NCBI RefSeq assembly: GCF_030068475.1
Contig: NZ_JAQOSP010000070.1
Location: 1-37,992, forward strand
Source: Roseofilum acuticapitatum BLCC-M154
Lineage (GTDB): Bacteria; Cyanobacteriota; Cyanobacteriia; Cyanobacteriales; Desertifilaceae
Direction of reading: 5' to 3'
Length of the DNA stretch: 37,992 nt
Shown in pieces: positions 7,831 through 14,332 of the stretch; position 1 is the stretch's first letter, and each line of letters opens with the position of its first letter. Position numbers and translations under genes: made by a program. The notes beneath the pieces are model-generated. The model was given only the letters and a program-made list of their open reading frames with translations. It did not search any database and was not told the DNA's origin.

Positions 7831-8478
7831 CTATCTTGTCATTTTTCTTGTCACTCTCTTTTTTTTAGTAACGGCACTATTTTCTGAAATAATAGATTTA
7901 CTATTAGCGATCTCGTTTTGTTTCCCCCATTTTATTGACTGTGGGTCATTTTTTTTATTTTGAACTTGTTCTCGCTGAGTTTGTTTTGTCCACTTAACCT
8001 TTGATGATTTAGAGTTTGTATTTTTACAATATGAATTATCTGGGTCTAACAGACCAGTTGGAAGACCATAATTTATTCCTTGTGAAATAACTTTATGTAC
8101 CTCATTTATTTCGTTAGGATTGATTATAAAAATTTGCGACTTATTTAATTCAGCTAAAACCGACTTGCTAAACTTACTCGTTGTTCCATCAGGTGTAGCA
8201 AAAATAAGTTTTAGTCTTTCTTGTTTTGCTAAACTTACTAACCTTCTTGCTTGTTCAGCATCATTAAATTGACCTGATTTAATTTCTAAAATTGCAAATT
8301 CCGATCCTCCTCTGTCAGAAATTATACGATCTATTTCTGTGTCTTTGTGAAAATCGTCAGTATAACGACGTTCTGAGCGATCAGAAATGTCAACATCGGC
8401 TTGCCACAGTAAATTCTCGACAAGCAGTTCAAAAAAACTCCCTTTTTCTTTATTAATTGGCCCCTGTCTTCCCACCAT
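7831..8478 (-). CDS. PD-(D/E)XK nuclease-like protein
   Basis: This 215-residue protein has the layout of a PD-(D/E)XK fold: E17 in GSFFELLVENLL, D50 in DTEIDRIIS, and E65-x-K67 in FAILEIKSG. The next strand/helix (LKLIFATPDG) also fits. Such domains cleave DNA in restriction and recombination enzymes, or are kept as inactive folds. The tail (about 147-215) is polar and carries two copies of a W-centred motif (KVKWTKQ at about 161, SIKWGKQ at about 181) and a very basic end. It lies four bases after the ATPase gene and 45 before the GUN4 gene. I do not recognise a named family; nuclease activity is an inference. Confidence 0.8.
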   Translation of the reverse strand: MVGRQGPINKEKGSFFELLVENLLWQADVDISDRSERRYTDDFHKDTEIDRIISDRGGSEFAILEIKSGQFNDAEQARRLVSLAKQERLKLIFATPDGTTSKFSKSVLAELNKSQIFIINPNEINEVHKVISQGINYGLPTGLLDPDNSYCKNTNSKSSKVKWTKQTQREQVQNKKNDPQSIKWGKQNEIANSKSIISENSAVTKKKRVTRKMTR

Positions 8479-8482
8479 AAAA

Positions 8483-10213
8483 TTATCTCCTCCATCTAAT
8501 TCTAGAGTGATTTACTTGGGAACTTAAATCTGTAGAATTTTCTGGTTGCTGCCTTCTATTATGCCAAACAACTCTTTGTTCGGTTGGAGTCAAATTACTG
8601 TTAGTTTGTGAGCTAATACCACTCCATCTAGCTCTTGAAACCTGAGAAGGCTGCCATATACTGTAAGGCTCTATTACTCTCTGATAGTCAACTAAAAAAG
8701 GTTTGCGACAAGCAGTTCTAGAATGAACGACGGCTATATGCTCATTTCCTACAGGATATTGTATCTCCCTGCTATCTAGTACAGGTGCAGATTCACGCCA
8801 ATTTTCATAACGTTCTCCCTCAGCATGAGTCCTGAACCAAGGATAATTATCTTGTGAATTGGCTTCGTGATACCTCCGTCTTCTCAAATTTTGGTTGCGA
8901 TTTCCCAAACGATGACTCAGCCAATCAGCCGCGCCAGAACCTACCCCCCTACAAAGAACAACAGTATCGAAATTTTCCATGACCTGCTCTCGATATTCTG
9001 GGTTAATTTGCTCCAAACTTTGAGCAGCAATAACAATACTTCCTCTAGCTGAACGTGCTACGCTAGTAAACTCGGCAATATTGACCTGTTCCTGAATTCT
9101 AGGAAACTCATCAATCCAAAAAACAATTCCTTGATCGCTACCATTTTGTGTCCATCGTTCGTAAAAAATAGTCATTAAAATATCAATCAAAGCAGATGAT
9201 ATCTTTTGAGAAATATCACGTCCTGCTAACTCAGCACCAATGACTAATAAAGTTGGCTGTCGCTGAATATCACGCAGTAAAATATCGCTGTGCCCTGTCA
9301 CTTGTTCAAAGTTAGGCCAACCAAAAAAGTTTATCGCATCTTGAATCCCCCAAGTAAAAGCATTGGCTCCATTTTCACTTTCTTGAATTAATCTTAATTG
9401 AGATTGAATCGATGCTTGTAATCTAGCATCCTGACAAAACCCTAAAAGCTGATTTAGAGTTTCAACAGGGTTTTCTGCAATTTGATAAATATGAGTGAGG
9501 TTTGCAGCATCACCAAAAATCTGCTTAATCAACATTATCCACTGCGCCATCCAAGAGATATCTCTCATGGAAAACTGCCGATTGTCCCCTAAATGCTCAG
9601 TATTGCCATACAAGGATTTAGCTAAAACTTGAGCATCTTGTATAGAGTTTATATTGTCGAGTAAGTTGATACTATGGCTGCGGCTAACTTCTTGGGGAAG
9701 GGTACTCCAATAAATAACCCGTACACCTTTTTGTTCCGCATAATGTCCCAGTTTGTCGATTAGGGAACCTCCCTTAACATCAATTACGATATTAGACAAG
9801 CCTGCATCAATAGCAGATTTAATACCTGGAATAATAAACCCTTCTGTTTTGCCTGACCCAGGTGGCCCAATAAGCGCTAAATTTTTGTAAATAGATTTTT
9901 CTTGCAGCCAAATCTCTTGATTTGACTTGACTTTTCCTCCGGCTATTTTTAAAAATTTTCCAATATTGATAACAGGTGGAGATGCATATCTATCTGGATG
10001 TTTAAGAATTCGATAATTATTAGAATTAGAACCTTGTGACTGAAGAACATCAGTAATTTCATTAAGTGTAGCTGTTCCTGAATAATCTCTTAAGTCTCTC
10101 AGGTGTATATCTGTAGGGGGTACAACCTCATTAGGCCCAATAATTGTCTCACGACCACCAAAGAGGTTTCTAAAAGCCCATCCTAAATTTTCAAGTGAGT
10201 TTTGCCAAGACAT
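8483..10213 (-). CDS. VirD4/TraG-like ATPase (type IV coupling protein family), no membrane anchor
   Basis: This 576-residue P-loop ATPase has Walker A GPPGSGKT at residues 116-123, a strand NIVIDVKGGSL, Walker B IVFWIDEFPRI (D368, E369), the region ARSARGSIVIAAQSLEQ with sensor Q398, and a RGVGSGAADWLSHRLG segment. These fit the VirD4/TraG/TraD coupling ATPases, which form hexamers that move DNA or proteins. The usual N-terminal membrane helices are absent: the protein starts MSWQNSLENLGWAFRNLFGG, so it is probably cytosolic. No relaxase or other secretion gene is nearby. The C-terminal tail is Ser/Asn/Gln-rich and carries RARWSG (W530), RVVWHNRR (W550) and RIRWRR (W574). It lies five bases after the JAB gene. 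Confidence 0.92.
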   Translation of the reverse strand: MSWQNSLENLGWAFRNLFGGRETIIGPNEVVPPTDIHLRDLRDYSGTATLNEITDVLQSQGSNSNNYRILKHPDRYASPPVINIGKFLKIAGGKVKSNQEIWLQEKSIYKNLALIGPPGSGKTEGFIIPGIKSAIDAGLSNIVIDVKGGSLIDKLGHYAEQKGVRVIYWSTLPQEVSRSHSINLLDNINSIQDAQVLAKSLYGNTEHLGDNRQFSMRDISWMAQWIMLIKQIFGDAANLTHIYQIAENPVETLNQLLGFCQDARLQASIQSQLRLIQESENGANAFTWGIQDAINFFGWPNFEQVTGHSDILLRDIQRQPTLLVIGAELAGRDISQKISSALIDILMTIFYERWTQNGSDQGIVFWIDEFPRIQEQVNIAEFTSVARSARGSIVIAAQSLEQINPEYREQVMENFDTVVLCRGVGSGAADWLSHRLGNRNQNLRRRRYHEANSQDNYPWFRTHAEGERYENWRESAPVLDSREIQYPVGNEHIAVVHSRTACRKPFLVDYQRVIEPYSIWQPSQVSRARWSGISSQTNSNLTPTEQRVVWHNRRQQPENSTDLSSQVNHSRIRWRR

Positions 10214-10218
10214 TATAA

Positions 10219-10968
10219 TTAATTTTTATAAAATAAAAAAAATGTGATCTTTAAAATACTTAAACAACAGCCTAATCTGTCATGTAGTGATGATTCTTTA
10301 CTGGTATTATGAGAAGTGTTTTCATTAGTTTGTTTTACTACTGGGTTGTCTTCAGATAAAGATGGTTTATTTTGATCAGGCTTGAGTGTTTCAGACTCAG
10401 ATGCTTTAGCTTGAGGTTCTAAAGTCTTGCACGAACTCATTGGTTGACCTTTAGATCCACAAAAAAATCCGATCTCATCTCGAATTGGATCGTAGACAAC
10501 AGCAATATGCCAAGGTTGGTTAAAACAGTCTTCTTGAGTCTTTAAATCAACGCCTGATAGAAAGACACCAAAATTAGGATGAGAATGATACCAACCCACA
10601 ATCTGTGTTTGGGGATAAGACTCTTCTTGTTCTTTAAGGATTGCTGGCCAACAATGAGGAGTAAAACGAAATGTTGAGCAATTTCCTATTGTCGTAGGTG
10701 CTGCAATCGCCCCAGTTATTACTGTGTTATGGATATTGCTTGTATTTGATACATTTCCTACTAAAATACCTCCCGTTTCTTTGCTGGTATCTTCTGATAA
10801 GTGAGTTGTTAGCTTATGGATAGCAGATTCAGATACATAAAGCTGAAGATTTTCATGTAAAAAAGATTGATATTGGCTTGATTCCAAACAGGAGAAAGAA
10901 ACATTATTTTGGCTTCGGTTTGCGATCTCTTGTCTCTGAGACCGCTTATGCCATCGGACTTTAGTCAT
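10219..10968 (-). CDS. JAB/JAMM (MPN+) metallopeptidase, predicted deconjugase
   Basis: This 249-residue protein carries a complete JAMM zinc site: E64 in ETGGILVG, H128-S-H130-P in WYHSHPNFG, and S138-x2-D141 in SGVDLKTQ. JAMM enzymes cut isopeptide or peptide bonds after ubiquitin-like proteins, so this one may trim the Ubl precursor or remove it from targets. The N-terminus begins MTKVRWHKRSQ, a copy of the W-centred motif also found in the E2 tail. After the catalytic domain (about 40-175) a polar linker leads to a hydrophobic end (CCLSILKITFFLFYKN), which may touch a membrane. The start overlaps the E2 stop by four bases (ATGA), so the two are likely coupled in translation. Confidence 0.93.
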   Translation of the reverse strand: MTKVRWHKRSQRQEIANRSQNNVSFSCLESSQYQSFLHENLQLYVSESAIHKLTTHLSEDTSKETGGILVGNVSNTSNIHNTVITGAIAAPTTIGNCSTFRFTPHCWPAILKEQEESYPQTQIVGWYHSHPNFGVFLSGVDLKTQEDCFNQPWHIAVVYDPIRDEIGFFCGSKGQPMSSCKTLEPQAKASESETLKPDQNKPSLSEDNPVVKQTNENTSHNTSKESSLHDRLGCCLSILKITFFLFYKN

Positions 10969-11492
10969 TGCTTTTTATGCCACTTAACTTTTCTATGTTC
11001 CGTAGGTTGGTTAGGGGATTGTTTTTTTAAAGGAAACCAACCTTTAGATTTATTCCTATTGTACCAATTCTTAGCAGAGCGATTAGCTTCATCTCCAAAA
11101 TCAGTATTTGCATACTGAATCATTGTGATTAATCTCAAAACCAAAACATTAAGAGGTTGATTTTCAGTCATATTGTTCCCATAAATACAAGTCCATCCAC
11201 CTGAACCTACATTCGGGTGAAAAATTGGAGTTTTGAAGGTTACTGTGGGGATACCTTCTCTCACTGGCTCTGGATATCTGTTGGTAAAGTTTGAAATTTC
11301 CAAAATATGCTGGGTGGTATAAATTGGAGAATCATTAGAATTAATCGATTTTACCCCTACAACATCAGATATCTGAATGACATATTTTCGAGGCTCAGGT
11401 ATATACTCCAAAAGCTTAATATTTTTATTGGAGACACACAGTCTTAATAACCCTTGATAATCACTTTCTAATCTTCTATCACGAACTGACAT
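10965..11492 (-). CDS. E2-like ubiquitin-conjugating enzyme (UBC fold)
   Basis: This 175-residue protein is an E2-like enzyme. The core is seen as PTVTFKTPIFHPNV (residues 82-95) followed by GSGGWTCIYG, with the predicted catalytic cysteine C102. An HPN motif eight residues before the cysteine is the classic E2 arrangement. A helix NVLVLRLITMIQYAN and an ANRSAKNWYN helix follow, as in E2s. The likely role is to accept the Ubl from the E1 as a thioester and pass it to a target amine. The last residues, RKVKWHKKQ, form the shared W-centred motif. The gene begins two bases after the Ubl gene. Confidence 0.93.
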   Translation of the reverse strand: MSVRDRRLESDYQGLLRLCVSNKNIKLLEYIPEPRKYVIQISDVVGVKSINSNDSPIYTTQHILEISNFTNRYPEPVREGIPTVTFKTPIFHPNVGSGGWTCIYGNNMTENQPLNVLVLRLITMIQYANTDFGDEANRSAKNWYNRNKSKGWFPLKKQSPNQPTEHRKVKWHKKQ

Positions 11493-11494
11493 AT

Positions 11495-11752
11495 TCAGGC
11501 TCCCCCTACCTCTGGTACAAATGAAAAAACTGCATTCTTCGGAATACTTGCGCTTCCAAATGTCTCATTATCACTCTGGATTTCACCCGTTTTTTCTAAT
11601 ATGAGTGTACTGTTGCGAGTTTTGGGAACACCGAAAATCTCATGGCATTCTTTACGAAACTCTCCCAATTGCAAATCTAAGGGCACAGTAGCTTCTTCCT
11701 CTTTTCCCGCATTGGGATACTTAACAAGTACAGTGATTTCTGCAATTGCCAT
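11495..11752 (-). CDS. Ubiquitin-like modifier with C-terminal GGA
   Basis: This 85-residue protein fits a beta-grasp ubiquitin-like fold: strand ITVLVKYPNAG, strand EEATVPLD, helix FRKECHEIFG, strand TLILEKTGEI, and end NAVFSFVPEVGGA. The C-terminal G83-G84-A85 is the conspicuous feature. Ubiquitin-like proteins are activated at a terminal glycine, so removal of A85 (perhaps by the JAB enzyme) would expose a Gly-Gly end. It lies between the E1 and E2 genes. Alternatives are a sulfur-carrier protein or a YukD/EsaB-like protein; the E2 and JAB neighbours favour a protein modifier. Confidence 0.88.
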   Translation of the reverse strand: MAIAEITVLVKYPNAGKEEEATVPLDLQLGEFRKECHEIFGVPKTRNSTLILEKTGEIQSDNETFGSASIPKNAVFSFVPEVGGA

Positions 11753-11765
11753 AATAAAAATCTCC

Positions 11766-12920
11766 TTAGTTCAAAGTCTGATCTGTTAATTCTACAAAGG
11801 TAAGTTGACCATTCTGTTTAAATTGAACGATCTCTTTATCCGCCATCCAAAAATATCGCAAGGGAAATCCAGCTTCTTCAGAATCCTTATAGATTTTGAA
11901 ATTCTTTGTCGGTGTTCTATAATCATAATTACACTTTGGACACCAAGATTGACTATATTTAACTTCCTGTACAGGCATTGCAATTAGTTCAATATGCCCA
12001 CATTGCGGACAAGTCAATTTAAAGACAAAATCGAAAGGAAGTTGTAATTCCCACTGATCATTCAGCCCTAACATAGCGGCTACTTGACTTGCCGTGTTAT
12101 CTAAGCTGGCTGAATGAGGAGAAAAATTTTTACAATCGTTTATTAATTCATGGTCTGGGCATTCTTCATTTAACTTAAACTTACCAACCTTAAAACCCAT
12201 TGGAAAGCTAACCGGCAGAAATAATTGTGTTCCAGGTTGGAACTTTTGCTCTCCCAGGATAACTTGTACAGCTATTTCTACTTGGTAAGCTGCAATAACA
12301 GAGGATGTCATAATGCTTGTAGCAATTACTGGCTCTTTATAGTCATCTTTCAAATACCCATCTGGACAAGAACGCCTTTCATTAATTTGCTCCCAATGAG
12401 TGCTATTCATTTTACAACGGTAGCAAGCAGTCTCAGGCACTCGTGGATTGAAAAAAGCAACGTTGCCCATTGCATAATCTATCCCACCATCGATCCAAGG
12501 AGTTCCTGCAAAATAGGATCTTTCATTTAGAGTTCTTCTTGCCCCAAAACTGTCTACGCAGCCAAAGCATACATCCATTTCCCGGAGCAAGCCACGGCCA
12601 AAGGCAAACTCTAACTTGCCAAGAATAGAATATACTTGGGTATCTGGGTTAAGTTCTTTAACTCGTTCGGCTACCACCTCCGCTTTATGTCTGCCTATGT
12701 CTGATTCGCGAAATAAAACAGATCGCGTCAAATTATGAATTTCGATAGTATCGTAGTCCACAACCCAAATATGACCAACTCCCAGCAGCGCCAAGTTCTT
12801 CAAAACCTCATTACCCAGTGCGCCACAGCCGAAGACAGCTACCTTCGCCTGGGCCAGTTTTTCTTGGCTCCAGTTCGGGATTAGTTTTAATCGCTTATAC
12901 TTATCTTCAGGTATTGACAT
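11766..12920 (-). CDS. E1-like ThiF/MoeB/UBA-family activating enzyme
   Basis: This 384-residue adenylating enzyme is the first gene of the operon. The nucleotide loop is GCGALG (31-36), D55 ends the next strand (WVVDYD), and NLTR (63-66) with arginine, K79 (GRHKAE) and D123 (CVDSFGARR) complete the E1 active site. C166/C169 (CYRC) belong to the zinc site region, and C185 in the loop RRSCPDGY is a candidate for the thioester cysteine. A second zinc ribbon (C304, C307, C327, C330) lies in the C-terminal extension, which is unusual for a short ThiF protein and may bind the E2 or Ubl. The message has a good ribosome site (AAAGGAG, 10 bases before ATG). Role: ATP-dependent activation of the Ubl. 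Confidence 0.95.
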   Translation of the reverse strand: MSIPEDKYKRLKLIPNWSQEKLAQAKVAVFGCGALGNEVLKNLALLGVGHIWVVDYDTIEIHNLTRSVLFRESDIGRHKAEVVAERVKELNPDTQVYSILGKLEFAFGRGLLREMDVCFGCVDSFGARRTLNERSYFAGTPWIDGGIDYAMGNVAFFNPRVPETACYRCKMNSTHWEQINERRSCPDGYLKDDYKEPVIATSIMTSSVIAAYQVEIAVQVILGEQKFQPGTQLFLPVSFPMGFKVGKFKLNEECPDHELINDCKNFSPHSASLDNTASQVAAMLGLNDQWELQLPFDFVFKLTCPQCGHIELIAMPVQEVKYSQSWCPKCNYDYRTPTKNFKIYKDSEEAGFPLRYFWMADKEIVQFKQNGQLTFVELTDQTLN

Positions 12921-12957
12921 TCTACAGTTCTCCTTTAAACTGCCCTTATCAAGCGCA

Positions 12958-12975
12958 CTAGGCGGCCTGACCTAG
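12958..12975. promoter_or_regulatory. Inverted repeat in the divergent control region
   Basis: CTAGG and CCTAG form an inverted repeat with an 8-base spacer (CGGCCTGA), lying 38 bases upstream of the E1 start codon. It falls where a transcript leader or operator of the operon would be. It may be a binding site for the divergent HTH protein; there is no direct proof. Confidence 0.35.
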
Positions 12976-13026
12976 ACTGAATCTGGTTACTGTATTTGAT
13001 TTTCCTTAATAATACCCTGACCGATC

Positions 13027-13080
13027 TCAGGATTTGGCTGATGTGCGTCAGGATTTATGTTAGAATTCCGTCAGGAATTT
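13027..13080 (+). promoter_or_regulatory. Three direct repeats TCAGGATTT at the HTH gene promoter
   Basis: TCAGGATTT occurs at 13027-13035 and 13048-13056, and as TCAGGAATTT at 13071-13080. The spacing is 21 and 23 bases, about two helical turns, so the copies face the same side of the DNA. A possible -10 box, TAGAAT, lies at 13061-13066 between copies 2 and 3. This layout fits an autoregulatory operator shared with the divergent ubiquitin-like operon. Confidence 0.5.
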
Positions 13081-13096
13081 ACAGGGTACTGAGACT

Positions 13097-13567
13097 ATGC
13101 CACCTGCTGACGAGCAATTTACTGAAGCTGCTAACTCCTGGGACTTGAAAACGCTGTACTCGGATTTAGCGGCGGTTAAGGGAAAACCGCTAACCCCCGT
13201 TGAGAAGCTGCACTTACGGGGGTTACTTTGTGGCTATAGTCCTGCGGAAATGGCTGAAAAGCTACAAAAGAACTCGAAGGGGGTGGAAACGGATCTATGC
13301 GCTACGATTTATAAGTATGTTAAGAATTTTGTGGGTAAAGGTACTGAGAAAATAGACAATTGGAGAACGATTAGTCAATGGATGGAGGAAGCAGGGTACA
13401 AAGAAGGAGCGGGATCTCAGACTAACCTCCAGCAGGACTATCCTGATTCTAGTCAGGTCAATGTGACGAATATCAAATTTGAAAATAATCAAATCAAGAT
13501 CGGTGTATATTTACAATTAACTGTACCTCTACCTCCAGAAGTTTCGTTAGTAGAGAATGAAGAGTAA
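13097..13567 (+). CDS. Small HTH-domain protein, divergent from the Ub-like operon
   Basis: This 156-residue protein has an N-terminal helix-turn-helix region (about residues 30-75: LTPVEKLHLRGLLCGYSPAE, then MAEKLQKNSKGVETDLCATI). It resembles the HTH modules that cyanobacteria place at the front of STAND/NACHT and vWA-MoxR conflict proteins. A short middle segment (NWRTISQWMEEAGY) and a beta-rich end (VNVTNIKFENNQIKIGVYLQ) follow; I do not recognise that end. It is alone on the plus strand, 176 bases from the E1 gene, with repeats in its promoter. The likely role is regulator or sensor of the operon. A weak convergent terminator follows it. Confidence 0.82.
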   Translation: MPPADEQFTEAANSWDLKTLYSDLAAVKGKPLTPVEKLHLRGLLCGYSPAEMAEKLQKNSKGVETDLCATIYKYVKNFVGKGTEKIDNWRTISQWMEEAGYKEGAGSQTNLQQDYPDSSQVNVTNIKFENNQIKIGVYLQLTVPLPPEVSLVENEE

Positions 13568-13578
13568 ATGAAGTCACT

Positions 13579-13600
13579 GATTCTTATAAACCTAAGAGTC
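13579..13600. terminator. Weak convergent hairpin
   Basis: GATTCTTA (13579-13586) pairs with TAAGAGTC (13593-13600) around a six-base loop, with one G-T pair. It lies between the converging HTH and DUF928 genes and overlaps the DUF928 stop. No long T-run follows, so its terminator role is uncertain. Confidence 0.35.
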
Positions 13601-14320
13601 TGAGGGACAAAATTGAGTAACAATACTATTTTGAAGAGATTGAACAGATTCGGAAGGATTAGGGACTGAATAGATATAGTGCAGCATATCAGAGACTAAC
13701 TCTTGTTCTCCGAGGTAAAGGGCTTGATTGAGGGCAATATCAGCAGGCGTTACCCCTTCGCGAGTCAGTTGGGTAGAAATAGCTTGCATTTGGTTATCAA
13801 TAGATGAACGTTCTGCGCCGTCTAAAATTTGAAAGGTGGCTTGCATATAGGGACGATCCGTTACCAGTTGCCAAGTATAGGCAACTCCTGGCTGTAAGGG
13901 GGGAGCATCTGGGGGATATAAGATGAAGTTGCGATCGCCCGCAACAGCAGATTCCCAGATCATTTCTTCAGTATCCTCTCGTAAAACTTGAATCGATTGG
14001 ATGACAAGATCATCTATTTTAGGATGCCACAGAAATAGGGGGCGATCGCTCCAAATCACTTCGGGTTCTAACCAAGTCAAGGTATCGAGATCGCTCTCAC
14101 GGGTAGGTGAAATAGCACAAATTAACTCAACTCCACTACTGGCACTTCCCCGCGATCCCCCGTCCCCCTCATCGGCTGGAGGTTTCAATTCAATCAGGTT
14201 ACGCAGCTTTTCCGTAATCTCTGGGGTTTGGGCAAAGCTAGTCATGGCATGGGTTACCATGAGTCCAGCCCCAATTAAGCTCAGTAAACCCATGCGAGCA
14301 TATTGCACCGTTTTAGCCAT
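13592..14320 (-). CDS. DUF928-like exported protein
   Basis: This 242-residue protein begins with a signal sequence (about residues 8-30, ending SFAQ). A glycine/serine-rich stretch follows (GDGGSRGSASSG), then a beta-rich domain with LICAISPTRE, SDRPLFLWHPKIDD, NFILYPPDAPPLQPGVAYTW and a helical end. This fits the DUF928 family of cyanobacteria. It is the last gene of a four-gene minus-strand cassette and starts 12 bases after the CHAT-CHASE2 gene, so the pair is probably co-translated. It may be a periplasmic partner of the CHASE2 sensor domain; this is inference from gene order. Confidence 0.82.
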   Translation of the reverse strand: MAKTVQYARMGLLSLIGAGLMVTHAMTSFAQTPEITEKLRNLIELKPPADEGDGGSRGSASSGVELICAISPTRESDLDTLTWLEPEVIWSDRPLFLWHPKIDDLVIQSIQVLREDTEEMIWESAVAGDRNFILYPPDAPPLQPGVAYTWQLVTDRPYMQATFQILDGAERSSIDNQMQAISTQLTREGVTPADIALNQALYLGEQELVSDMLHYIYSVPNPSESVQSLQNSIVTQFCPSDS

Positions 14321-14332
14321 TACGAGTATCCC

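Noticed and set aside
6268-12920. Type II CBASS or a conjugative transfer module
   Set aside because: No CD-NTase or CBASS effector is present, and no relaxase, VirB or pilus gene accompanies the VirD4-like ATPase.
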